Assembly: GCA_900642245.1 (NCBI GenBank)
Contig: CAAAJI010000003.1
Coordinates: 987,207-1,051,206 of the forward strand
Reading direction: 5' to 3'
From: Fragilaria radians
Taxonomy: Eukaryota; Bacillariophyta; Fragilariophyceae; Fragilariales; Fragilariaceae
DNA length: 64,000 nucleotides
Positions 1 to 11,150 of this stretch are shown piece after piece. The position numbers were made by a program, and so were the translations under genes. Under the pieces are notes generated by a model. The model saw nothing but the letters and a program-made list of their open reading frames with translations. It had not been told where the DNA came from and did not search any database. Within the stretch, counting starts at the first letter, position 1; every line of letters starts with the position of its first letter.

Positions 1-159
1 ACCGAAAATAAGCAAATTCGGGGTATTCGGTGAGTCCCCGAAAATAAACAGGCCTGGAGGCGGGCATTAAAAACAAAGTAGTTTCCTACCGGTAGATAGT
101 TTTCTCGTTTTTCACCCCTGAAATAGTACACTTTTTTCTTCAACAGCATTTATTCATCC

Positions 160-1806
160 ATGGGAAACAGCAACACATCTCCAGCATTGACTCCCGAGCA
201 ATCGGATATTAAATATCTTGGCTCAAGATTTCCATTTGGAGATGACGAGTTATTAAAAATCTACCGAATATTTTTCATCCTTGATCAAAGAAAAGAACGG
301 AAATCGTTCTTGACTGACTGGGCAGTTGAATGCTTTGTTTTGCCCAGAATACGAACCAACGAAGAGACGAACAGTTCTGAATTACATCCAGAAATGAGTA
401 AATTACAACGCCTGAATAGTATGAAAGTGATTGAAGCCAACATCCTACCTCCGCGATTTTCGGAGTTATTGGAAAGCACTAATTTTGCAGCTCCAGAAAA
501 TGCCAGTCACATGGAAAAGCTTGAGCATTTTTTTCAAGGCGTTAGCAACTTGGGAAGAAAAGGTGGTAGGCAAGCCATTTCAGTATTGTTTGAGTGCTAT
601 GTTAATAAAGATACATCTCTCGATATGGGGAATATCACAGCCAAAGTTGCAGATTTTAGGCTCATTTTGATGTCGGTATATCGGTTGAGTCTTGCCGGAG
701 CCTATTTACGAGCCTCTCAAAATGGGGAAGACACTAATAAGTGGGTTCCAGGTAAAGATATTGACTACTCTGCCATGAATGGGCTAGTTCTTTCTATGAT
801 CGAGTTTGTTAAAACGAAACGGATTCGAGAATCTCCTTACGGAACGGTCGAGCAAGATCCGTGGTTGGAAAAAGGTTTTGCAGAAAAACTTGATATACAA
901 GACTATGTAGAATCAAATCTACCTGTCATGTCGAGTGCTTTGTCCTATTTCATGTTTCAAGTATTCTTTCCAGAAAAGCCTTATCCAAGGTCAAGTACAG
1001 CCTTCTACTTTCCAAGATTAAACAGCGATAGCGCATTCTTTCGTGACACTGCATCCCCACTTCTTTTCAGTTTTGCATCATTGTCAGCTTCTCTCGGGGG
1101 CACGTGGCATCGCCTATACACATCATCAAATGATGGCTTATCGTTCAATCGCTTGTTAAACTCTCTTCTTGGATACGCTGGTCCTACACTCATCATCATT
1201 CGGGCTGTGAATGGTGGCATTTTAGGAGCCTTTACAGCTTCAGCGTGGAAAGAGTCGAAAGACTTTTACGGAACTTCTGATTGTTTCCTGTATCAACTGA
1301 TTCCCTTAACATGCGTGTACAGACCAACAGGAAACGGAAGAAATTTCATGTACTGTAACTCAGAAGCTCGAAGTAGGGGCTACGATGGACAAGCACACGG
1401 TATTGGATTTGGCGGAGATGTTGAAAATCCTCGCCTATTTATATCGGAATCATTCGAAGAGTGTATGGCTCGAAGTCAAGATTTAACATTTCAACACGGC
1501 ACTTTACTTCCAAAAACAAAGGAGGGTGCCACCTGCACTTCTTTTGATATTGATATTCTTGAAGTATGGGGTGTCGGTGGCGATGAGGTTGTTGGAGAAG
1601 CGCTGGGTGCCCGATCTAGGCAGCGCGAAATTACTGAAGCCGCACTTCGTAAAGCTCGAAAAGTCGACAAGGCAGCGTTTCTTGATGACTTTAGAGGTGG
1701 TCTGATTGACAGTAAAGCATTTGCTCACAGAAATCAAATTCAAGGGCGTGCAGATGTCGATCTTGAGGAAAGAAATAGCAATTGCAAATATGAATACGAA
1801 AAGTAG
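160..1806 (+). CDS. TLDc-domain protein (mEAK7/TLDC1-like)
   Basis: Single-exon protein of 548 residues. The C-terminal half (about residues 310-470) reads as a TLDc domain: a stretch with LYTSSNDGLSFNRL, then a hydrophobic strand TLIIIRAVNGGILGAF, a W-K-E turn, and the late motif HGIGFGGDVENPRLFI. TLDc proteins are linked to oxidative-stress resistance, V-ATPase regulation and, for mEAK7, lysosomal TOR signalling. The N-terminus starts MGNSNTS, a good N-myristoylation signal (Gly2, Ser6), as in mEAK7, so membrane attachment is likely. The middle region is helical and resembles an EF-hand-like N-terminal module only weakly. The start is the first ATG in the frame. The next gene is convergent, with 13 bp between stop codons. 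The domain call is strong; the cellular role is inferred from the family. Confidence 0.85.
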   Translation: MGNSNTSPALTPEQSDIKYLGSRFPFGDDELLKIYRIFFILDQRKERKSFLTDWAVECFVLPRIRTNEETNSSELHPEMSKLQRLNSMKVIEANILPPRFSELLESTNFAAPENASHMEKLEHFFQGVSNLGRKGGRQAISVLFECYVNKDTSLDMGNITAKVADFRLILMSVYRLSLAGAYLRASQNGEDTNKWVPGKDIDYSAMNGLVLSMIEFVKTKRIRESPYGTVEQDPWLEKGFAEKLDIQDYVESNLPVMSSALSYFMFQVFFPEKPYPRSSTAFYFPRLNSDSAFFRDTASPLLFSFASLSASLGGTWHRLYTSSNDGLSFNRLLNSLLGYAGPTLIIIRAVNGGILGAFTASAWKESKDFYGTSDCFLYQLIPLTCVYRPTGNGRNFMYCNSEARSRGYDGQAHGIGFGGDVENPRLFISESFEECMARSQDLTFQHGTLLPKTKEGATCTSFDIDILEVWGVGGDEVVGEALGARSRQREITEAALRKARKVDKAAFLDDFRGGLIDSKAFAHRNQIQGRADVDLEERNSNCKYEYEK

Positions 1807-1819
1807 CATAATGCCTAAT

Positions 1820-2779
1820 TTATCTGTATGTCGTTCTAATTTCAAACTTTACGTTCTTCTCCGGAGAATGCTTTGCAGTCAGATGCTCCTTAGTTTCCTG
1901 ACAAATCTTAGCCTCAGACTCGTCCGCAAACAATCCGATACTTTCAACATTATCTGGGGTGATTTCCAAAACTTGATACCACAATCGTGCAGCTTTCGAT
2001 GATGGAGTGGAATTTGATGAAACGATCAACGGAGCAATTTTTGAAATCTCAGATTTGCGCTCATCTATTTTTGCAGACATGTTCTCTGATTGAGGAACTT
2101 CTTTTTGCGGGGTGCAGATATCTGTTCCTTTATCTCTTGCTATCTGAGTTACGTTATCCTTCTCCAATATGATTTCACTAAGTTTATCGCTTGAGATCTC
2201 GTTGATAGCCTGCTCTGGAGTTACGAAATCGGAAAGACTCTTCGATGTTGTTGGAGTTTCGTGGTATTCTTGGATAAGAGTTGGCAATCTAGTTTCCATT
2301 TCTCTTGGTGCAATTTTATATTCCAAAATAATGCAGGCTTCTAGAGGCTTCATGCACTTAATGTCTTCCGTTGAATAACCAAGTGTTTCTATCAATTCCT
2401 TCTTTTGAGCTGAAGTAATCATGAAGGGGACTTTTGCGACATTACTCTCCTCGCGCTTTGTGATTTTACCCGACATTCCAAAGCTTGCCTTCCTATATGC
2501 ACTCTGAACATTGAATTCTCGTGTGCTGCGGAGATAAGCGAAGAAGCCGTGATATCGCATTAGCTGTATCTCTCGATCTAGTTTTAACATGGACACTGCA
2601 ACTGCATTATTCCCCTCTCTTGCCTCTTTCACCAAGATATCTCGAGCAGAAGAGGGCGCTTGGATGTATTTGCTAACGATGAGAAAAGCGTCTCTTCCCG
2701 TCTTTCGACTAATGCGCCAAAAAGAGTCCAAGTACAGCTTCAAGAAATTCATTTTTTTTGTCACTAATTTTGTCCACAT
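1820..2779 (-). CDS. Unknown protein with a UBA-like helical motif
   Basis: I do not recognise this protein. The frame is open further upstream, but the first ATG is at 2779 (MWTKLVTKKMNFL), giving about 319 residues. A second ATG at 2752 is equally possible, and a splice acceptor-like CACTAG lies upstream at about 2837, so a 5' exon may be missing. The N-terminus is basic and amphipathic, which could be a mitochondrial targeting peptide. Around residues 140-175 there is a short helical motif, LIETLGYSTEDIKCMKP followed by EACIIL, of the pattern L-x-x-LGYS-x-x-x-I-x-x-M-x-P-x-x-A. I have the impression that it recurs in stramenopile proteins, and it resembles a UBA-type fold. The C-terminal third is Ser/Glu/Lys-rich and probably disordered. 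Convergent with the TLDc gene. Confidence 0.6.
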   Translation of the reverse strand: MWTKLVTKKMNFLKLYLDSFWRISRKTGRDAFLIVSKYIQAPSSARDILVKEAREGNNAVAVSMLKLDREIQLMRYHGFFAYLRSTREFNVQSAYRKASFGMSGKITKREESNVAKVPFMITSAQKKELIETLGYSTEDIKCMKPLEACIILEYKIAPREMETRLPTLIQEYHETPTTSKSLSDFVTPEQAINEISSDKLSEIILEKDNVTQIARDKGTDICTPQKEVPQSENMSAKIDERKSEISKIAPLIVSSNSTPSSKAARLWYQVLEITPDNVESIGLFADESEAKICQETKEHLTAKHSPEKNVKFEIRTTYR

Positions 2780-3468
2780 TTGTGAACACTTCGACCAAAG
2801 GCGCTCAAAATTGTTTGATTGGTACGCAGCAAATTCAACGTAAAATCTAGTGTAGGTACGATACAAACCTGATACACGTCAAAAAATTATCATGACAATT
2901 TGGGTCATCAAATACGCAAGACACAAATATAAACAAAACTTTGAAGAGTATTAATTGATGATTCAACCCATTAAGGTACAAGTCAGAATATCTTTTGTTT
3001 CTCCCATTTTTGCTTATCCTAAAAATATTGCATCTAAGGCAATGCTACATTTTTTTCATTTGACACGAATAGATTTTAGGGGGAAATTAGCTTTTCATTT
3101 TAACACAAATAACTTTATCCAAGAAAATATTATCTTTTAGTCAACCAATATATAACAATTTCCGTTAGTTTAACAGACTCAGGCACTACCAGAAGTAATA
3201 AGGGTATATAAAGGTTAACTTTTTAGTTTGTTTCTCTGTTTGATCTGGTGAAACTGTCATTTTGAAACAAATTCTGTAGAGCAATCATGCTAGAGAGAGG
3301 AATCTACATAGCAAGAGAGCCAACTCTAAAATACAAGCCAAGATAAGTATATGTAAAGAGCAACATAGCTCCAGAAAATAGCATGTTGGGTAAATTTTGT
3401 ACGATCCACCTCAGGCATAATTGACACAACCCGTAAAATGCACCTATGTAGGAGAAGCAAGACACTCT
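2780..3468. other. Intergenic, nothing recognised
   Basis: AT-rich non-coding stretch upstream of the unknown minus-strand gene, whose promoter presumably lies here. Short reading frames are present, but none resembles a known protein. Confidence 0.5.
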
Positions 3469-3825
3469 GCTCTAAGCTGCACTAAGAGTTTATACAAATT
3501 GTAAATTATAATCTAATAAAGTTACTTTTACATTAGATCTCTTGTGAACTTTCCATTGACCACGTAGTCTCTTTAACTTACGTGTTAGATTCAACACTTA
3601 GCTTCTAGGCTTATGTGATCTTAGATTCACGACTTAGATTCATGAATCGTGAACCTTGATTGATTCCCTTATGTTTCTTTGGAATCTGTAGTGATTCCTG
3701 CCGTATTGATATGACGGTCCTGAAAAGATGTTAAATGATCTTCTTCATTTATAAGCAATATTAGGCATCACTAAATTCCTATAAGACAATGTCTTTATGG
3801 AATTCGTGGAAGATATAGAAAGAAT
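3469..3825 (+). repeat. Dispersed LTR-like repeat, copy A
   Basis: About 357 bp that align over their whole length to 23339-23700 on the same strand. Both begin TGCTCTAAGCTGC, share long blocks such as AGAGTTTATACAAATTGTAAA and ATGACGGTCCTGAAAAGAT, and end near a GTGGAAG block. The flanks differ abruptly on the left side. Length, TG start and lack of coding capacity fit a solo LTR or a non-autonomous element. No target-site duplication could be recognised, so the class is inferred. Confidence 0.65.
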
Positions 3826-6039
3826 GGTTAACAATGTAACTTATTCTAGATTTAGATGAGCTTCACGATGTTAAGATACGGATGACTAAATGAAGTGATT
3901 GCATCAGATACTTGTTTTTGTAGTGAAACGTTGATTGGAGGATTACTAAAGTACTTTTTGGGATGATTTTTTGAAGTGCAATATATTTCAGGAATGAAAA
4001 ACATTATTTGAATTGCCTCGTCTTTATTTAGATTTCATTCGACAAATAGGAGTTATATCTGTCTTTAGACTTGACAATACAAATTCAAAACAAATCAATG
4101 TGTCTGACAGATTCATAGAGATTCAATTATCTATGATCAACGGATGCAACCTCATAGTCCTTGACAAACCCGGTAGAACAAAATGGTGTTAAGTACTTAA
4201 AGTTGCATTCACAAGTCTTCATGGATAGAGTAGGTTCTCCTAATCATACATGGTCTCTTTCACAATTGATATATGGCACCAAAGCAGGTATCAAAAGGTG
4301 GGACCGGACATTTCCCACCCATTGATGAGTTATTAGTTTGAACCTGTTCTGTATTTAAATCCATTCTCCAATTTCCTGGAGATATCAGAAAGAAATGGGT
4401 TTGTTGTTGTACACATTAGTTTAGGAGGTGTATTGATATTCAAAAAAGACAATATGAACATCAGTTTATAAAGCAGTTCTTTAGGGTCGGCTGAAGGTGC
4501 TAAGCATCGACATACACATGTAACCTTCATGTCAAGTATACAGAACTCACTTATCAAACTTGACATAGCGCAAACATTTGATATTGCGATTTTACAAGAT
4601 GGGGGTGCTCGTTGGAAACCAAGAGAATTATATCAATAAGAACTAGGCCTAAGACTGCTTCGCAAAAATGCATTTCAGCGTCCAGGATTATTACTTTCCT
4701 CTATACGATGATCTGTAAACATTAAGAATTTGAGAAGCATTGAAATTGAAAATTACAATTAGATACTTCTGAGTGTCAGGTATAACAAAACGTTTTTGGT
4801 GAAGTCCCAGGTTTGTTTTCACCGATTAAAACAATTTCACATTTTGGACCAGTAAACAAATTGAGAATCATGAAAGTAGTGAATAGGATAACAGCATTCA
4901 GCATGAACATTTGGCCTAATAGAATGATATGAATGTTGAAGTCATAGGTTGATTTATTTGCCCTTAGCCTTAGTAATCCTGTTTTGCCAAAAGCGTTTGC
5001 AGAGAGAAAGGCTCTTCTAGAAAAAAATGATTTCCATCAATTTAATCTATACTGTAACTGTAGAATTTCATAATTTCATGCTTATGAGCTTCTATCGTAT
5101 TGAGTTAGATGTAGGTGTTTAAAGGGTTTTAAAAAAATTATGTCTCCATGTGCAAAAGAAGACGTGTATTTGTGGGAATAAGTTATTTTTCAAACTGTTA
5201 TATAAACTTGTTTAAGATATGGAATATGACAAATCCTATCTTGAGAGATTGCTATTATTATGCAAACAAAGGGTTTCCGTGCAGCAAATTCAGTCCTTGT
5301 ATAAGCTCAAGTCTAAGTGCTTTATAAGTCGAATAAACTAGTTTATATGATGAATTGCCAGACAAGACATTCTGCCAATGTATAAAAGCTTACAGATCTA
5401 ATCCTTTGAAGTATGACTTCAACAACCCGCATTAACTTGTGCCACATTAAACTTTAGACTTTTTGTCAATCCAATGCAAGAAACCAATAAAAAGCTAGAG
5501 TCAAATGCAGAAATGAAATGACCTTAGACTGTGTTCTATCAGTATAGTTTGCATATCCCCTTTAACTATTTTTGGGATGTAAAGTCTGATAGCTTTTTTG
5601 ACGACATGGGAAAACGTGATGTTCTCAACATCGCGAAGTTGGTATCATATTGTGGGTCCATATCTCGCATTTTCAGTTCCTACTCATCCAATTGTTGCCC
5701 TTACTTTTGGCATGACTTTTCCAGGATCCTTATGTACTTGACAAGCTCTAACAAAAGAACGGAATTACACGGACAGAGAGAGAAATAATAGTGATGATAA
5801 AGCTGCTTCCTCGTCATCCGACAATGCTTTCATTTAATATCTTCTTAAAGATGATGATGATGAAGACAAAAAATGCTGCAACGTCATTCACACTGCACCT
5901 CAGTCATATTGATGGTAAACACATGAGGGGAACATGACAGTGTCGCCAAAGTGTTTCTTTCACAATCGACTTGAATGGGACTATAATGTGAAAAAACCGT
6001 GTAAAGATCGTAAGGAAAAGGCACCGTTGATTAGGTTGT
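3826..6039. other. Gene-free stretch, probably decayed repeats
   Basis: About 2.2 kb without a recognisable gene. Stop codons are frequent in all frames; the longest open frame (5531-5788) starts at GTG and matches nothing I know. The stretch follows an LTR-like repeat and may be its decayed interior, but no gag or pol motif could be read. Confidence 0.4.
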
Positions 6040-6760
6040 AATTTTCCAGGCGGATCTTGTCTTTTATACAGGATTGTACGGATGCAATATTATGTTCTTT
6101 GGATATGATTGCTTTGTTTCCTCCAAATCCGAACAATTACAGGAAGTTGCAGATTGCTTCGCATCCCTGACAAGTAAGGAGTAACTGATTGATGTGTGTT
6201 GGGTGTTTGTATGGATTATTCACTAAGGCTTTGCATCCTTCAAAGAAGCAAGCATGAAATGCTAAGGCCTTTTTCAGCATATGATGGCGCAAATGTTCAA
6301 GCGATTTGTGATGCCAAACTCTGTTTTCTCAGTGTTTGTCTTGCAGCCTTTGTAGGGTGTAATGACATTGCGTTCTCTACTTGAATTGCGCAAGAAAGCC
6401 CAAGTGATATTGAGTAATATTGGTTTGAACACTTCCTAGTACCTTTTATGGGACGTATTTTCTACAATTTAGCTTACTCTCTCATATTTGTGACACTCTC
6501 CTCCTCCTTCCAGGTTATGAGTGGAGTCTTAAAGAAAATGATACATACATCGTTTGCTTGTGACAAATAAGAATTCCCATTGATATGGCATGTTTCGTCA
6601 TTCATATGAAAAATGGGCAAGCGTTTTTTGTGCCGTGCATAGGCGTATTCTTTGTGATGAATGAAAGGATTGGCAACAATCCTTATGAAGATTCAACTAT
6701 TTTTCCTACATCTGATGTGCAATTGTCAACAATTGCAGGGATCTCAATCGTGCTTCTAGT
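6040..6760 (+). pseudogene. PIF/Harbinger-type DDE transposase relic
   Basis: Broken reading frames show, in order, the motifs of a DDE_Tnp_4 (Harbinger-type) transposase. First comes AYDGANVQAICDAKLCF at about 6278-6328, equivalent to the family's Y-x-G-x-NVQA-x-CD strand with the catalytic Asp. It is followed at once by a degraded A-x-x-G-x-x-D block (CNDIAFS), then EHFLVPFMG near 6427-6453 and a C-terminal FVMNERIGNN stretch near 6655-6685. Frames change and stops intervene, so the copy is dead. No terminal inverted repeats were identified. The order of motifs supports the call; each alone would be weak. Confidence 0.5.
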
Positions 6761-7339
6761 TTAGCGTTAGCGTCACCACCATTATACTTAAAATAAAAGC
6801 ATTACTATCAAAAGATCAACTTGTATAAGTGATATTTCTGGCAACATTGTACTTACTCTTGCTTCATAGTCACCATAAGAGTCTATAGAAGCCCGGTTCT
6901 TTCGAAGTTCATCCTTTCTCCTTTTCAAACGAGCAAAGAAAGTCTAGGCAATCTTACTCGGATATCTATGCTACCTACTCTCCAAATTCTCCTCATCATA
7001 AGTATATTGAAAGTGATTGCTATTCTTTTTATTTTGAATCCACAAATAAAATCTGAACTTTCTCCCAAAATGTGTATTTTTCTCACTTTTTCCAGAGTTT
7101 AATAATGCTCAGTCTGCAACATTTCCAATGGTGGGTCAAGATCAACTGCAAACTTACGAGAAAACAAAAAAAAGTTGAAAGATGTTGCTGCAATGTTTTC
7201 ATGACATGCATTTTCTACCTCTTCAGTATCTTCAACACATAATCCCAAGTTGAAGAGGTAACACTTATTCTCAAAAGGAAATTCAGTCGGAGCTTGCGTT
7301 GATATTTAGCTTTGAATATCAATTAACAAGAACATAATA
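6761..7339. other. Intergenic, nothing recognised
   Basis: AT-rich sequence between the transposase relic and the first recognisable copy of the ~1 kb repeat family. No coding or structural signal seen. Confidence 0.4.
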
Positions 7340-10300
7340 CTTCTTTTCTGCAAAGACTACTGAGTTATGGAATGAGTGAGCTGATTATTGCAAGCCCTTT
7401 TGCTAAGTTGGTTTTCATTTGTTATACATTTGCTAGGTTGATGTGAGTTAACTGCACTTTTTTAGTTCGAGCAATTTTCTCTTGGCAGAGGATGAAAATT
7501 GAGGAAATCTCAAGTATGCAAAGATATTAAATATGTTGTAATTACAGAAAATTGCTTCTTGTGACCTCAACAAACTCAAACAGCTGTCAGATCTGTGGTT
7601 CAAGGTTTTTATTTTTTTTTAGTGAATATTGAATAAATGAAGTATGGTCAATGTTAATTAAACCAGTTTTAAGTTGAGCTTTAGAGTATGCAATTTGGCT
7701 ACTTCAGACATAAAGCACCATTCCTTGATTCATGTACTACGGTACAAGTTTAATACAGTCTTAATAGTTCTGCTTTTCATGCTACAACGAAAAGTTGCTA
7801 CATCATTCCAGAATTTTGGGTGCCCGAAGGTAGGAAATAACTATATTTTCAGTTTGTAAGCTATTTTCCTAGCGATATTTGTTTCCTAAAGCAATAAAAC
7901 AACTGAGCTGTCAAATAAAAAATAGTGTAGGCTATAGCATATTCAGCAGCTTGCAACTACCCGTTTCTTCATGAGCTGTGAAACTATCCCGAGTCACGAA
8001 TTTTATGCTAATACCCAAATCTCTAATCACTTCCATTATAACGGTCAAACATCAGGTGGACTAACGGTCATTTTCGACCGACGGACAGACTGGAGATGCA
8101 ACTTTCTTAGTTTTATGACTAGTAGTTGGCGCTTGCAGCTAGGATGATTTAATGCGAGATCAGTATGCAACGATTAGTTTGGATAACATCTTTTCTTTTC
8201 CGGCTTAAACTGCAGCAATAATTATACCATATATTTTATTAGAATGGTTTTTGTTGACGCAGAATTTACAAATCATAGTATAGGGATTATCTCTGTGACT
8301 TAGTCAAATATACCAATGATGAGCAACATTGTTGTGAAAGTATAAGGATAGATGTTGGCACTCTTAGGACCATCATTACTGTAGAAGCCATTACTGCTGG
8401 TCTTTTGGAACATCAAAATAATGTTGCTGCTGTTGGAGAATCTAACCTGTCAATACAAAGTAATGTTTTTGCTGCTGGGAAGTCAATATCGTTATTCTGT
8501 TTGCTTCCGTTCTATGTATTATCACTTTGTATGAGATTCAAGACGAATGAAGTATAGCAAAATCCAACCCAAAATTGCAACAACATTTTTGATCCATTTG
8601 ATAAATACTCTTGAAAGCAGTGACAAAGTAAGTCGATTATTGAATATGGAATTTAACCACTATAGACATGAAATATCTTTGCTTGATTTTCAAAGGAATG
8701 CAGTTTTTATCCTCTTCAATGTCAAAGCCATTTTACAGCACAGAAAGGTTAGGGGTTAGTTGTTCGGCTAAAATTTAAAACACAAATCGGATGGCGGCTA
8801 GACGGACGTGCAACTTTTTTAGTAGTAGGACTAGTAGTTGGTGCTTGCTTTGCTCCGCAGAGCTTACTATTTTACAAAAGAGAATGCATCTTTGAATTTG
8901 TTCATTTCCAGCAATAATTGCGTCAAAGATTTTTATGATTGTTATTTGTGAACCTAGAATTTGCAGGTCATACAATCTGATGTATGGCACAATATTGCTA
9001 CTTGACCTAAGATGTCATTGGTATCTACAGTTGCATTCAACATCACAGAACTTAAAGTAAATTATACCATTGATTTAGCATTGGTATTAGGAAGGTGTAA
9101 AGGTAGTAGGTTCATTTTTTTCTATTAAAACTATAGTTTAAAGACATTTTTTACCTTTCTCTTGCGCTGTTGTTGTAGAAGTTATTGTTGCTGCTGTTAT
9201 TGGAACGTCAAAGATTGTCGGTGAAAAAATCAAAATAAAGCTGCTGGTGCAAAGTCAATATTCTTGTTTTAATAACTTAATATAATGTATTCTTTTCTTG
9301 TTTGAGAGTTTAAAAAATGAGACAAGTGAAGAATCATCCCAAAAATGCAACTATATGATTGATCCATATGATTGATGCATTTACACCAGTTATTATTAGA
9401 CTTAAGATTAAGAAGCACAATAGATCGTTTTCCTCAATTTAAAGGAATAGTGTTATTTATTTTTTCATTGTTTTGAAGGAATTTCATTTAGTTGCAGATT
9501 AATATTGCAATTAGATCTCTCCACATTTCAGTAGCATTTGAATGACAATTGCGTTAAATATACTAAAGTTTACAACAGAAAGTATCGACAACATTCTAGT
9601 TTATAATTCTGGATGAAAGTAGGATGGGATTATTATTTAACTACCCAATATTTAAATCAGGTACCGTTTGAATTAGCTATATCCCTATTGATTTTAGTCG
9701 CTCAACTCGATCACTTTCTCGAGTATTACTGTCCTGACAAAACGCACAAGGGACTATTGATTTTAGTCGCTCTGTACTCGATCACTTTCTTGAGCATTGT
9801 TGTACAAACAAAACGCACAAGGGTTAAGGGTTAGCACCGGCCAGATCCAATGGGAAACCTTTTTAGTAGTAGGACTACTAGTTGAGCTTGCTTTGCTATG
9901 CAGGTCTGAATACAAATAATATGATCATAATAAGCACTGTGTAGTAGAGCATACGGAATGTTGGAATGAGTGGGTTGATTAATGAAAACGTTGTTGCTAT
10001 GATCGTTTGTCCATGTTTAGATAACGTACAAGATCAATGTTTTCAATGTATCTTTTTAGTCCAAACAATTTTAGCATAACAGTATGTGAAAACGTACCAA
10101 ATTACAGAAATTTGCCTCTTGTGACGTCAGCAAATACAAAGAGATGTCATATCTACAGTTCAAGGTATTGATTTCTTCTTGATTCAAATTTTAGTGTTAA
10201 ACATTTGACCTGAGCATCATCAATGTAAAAAAAGTAAAAATGGAACAACATTGTTCATTTGTAAAATGAAATTGAGATTTAGATTTTTCTATTTGGCTGA

Positions 10301-11000
10301 TAAATATGTATACCATCTTTTGACAGTTAATGCAAAAATGCATGAATATTTTTATTTAGCAAATGTCATGGCAATACAGCTGGGGTCCAAGTTCTAATTT
10401 ACACTTAAGAGTTATGCTTTCCATACTGCAATATACACTATTTTTGGATGGAAAATGGGTTTATTTGTTTATAGTTTACAACAAAAAGTCTCAACAACAT
10501 TCAAGTTTCGACTTTTAGATGAATTTGGAAATGAAGCATTCTTTGCAACATATTACGATTTTTGTTAATTGAAACAGGCATCCAAAAAATGGATCACATT
10601 TTTTAATCATTTTATTCCTCTTTGTAAGAACCAGTTATAAATTATACCTTAGACCATTCAATATATTTGCTAAAGACACGAACTATTTTTCTCAATTCAA
10701 GGAAATACAGTGTCGATGCAGTTCAAGATTGCTATTAAGAGCTCACCGCTTTGGACTAAAATGATGCAATAGCATTTGCACAGCAAGTGAATTTAAATAT
10801 TCTTAAGTTTACAACGAAAAGTATTACGAAAATTCCGGTTATGAATTTTGGATGACTTTGGAATGGATCTATTACATGCAACCCCAGGCGATTCTGTCGC
10901 ATTAGTGATCTTCAATACTCGTTTTCGTTCACTCGAGTATGCAAGTAGCAATCAAGTACAGTTCGGACATATTTGTTGTGGATACTTAGTCAGCAACAAA
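7340..11000 (+). repeat. Degenerate head-to-tail array of a ~1 kb repeat family
   Basis: Three sub-blocks recur in this stretch. One is a TTTAGTAGTAGGACTAGTAG core followed by TTGG[CT]GCTTGC, at about 8104, 8815 and 9857. A second is TTTACAAC[GA]AAAAGT followed by a CGACAACATTC-like string and GAATTTTGGATGA, at about 7782, 9568, 10480 and 10808. A third is an ATTACAGAAA[AT]TTGC[CT]TCTTGTGAC block at about 7540 and 10100. A GGGTTA(A)GGGTTAG-like string precedes the core at about 8745 and 9820. Copies are diverged, same-strand, spaced 0.7-1.2 kb and end just before the PRCC-like gene. Another copy lies at 35760-36960. No protein is encoded, which suggests an old non-autonomous element or satellite-like array. 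Confidence 0.65.
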
Positions 11001-11150
11001 AGGGTTAAAGGTTAAAGTATTTTTTAGATACTCTGATTCCTACAGTCCGGTCAAACTGTCCCGCTAGGGGCCAGATCGGATGTGGATTATTCCCGCCGGT
11101 TTCTAGTGCAAGTTCCGTATGTAGTAGCATAGACTCTTTGTTAACGGAAC

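Noticed and set aside
5531..5788. 85-codon frame in the 3-11 kb desert
   Set aside because: It starts at GTG, has no recognisable domain and lies between repeats.
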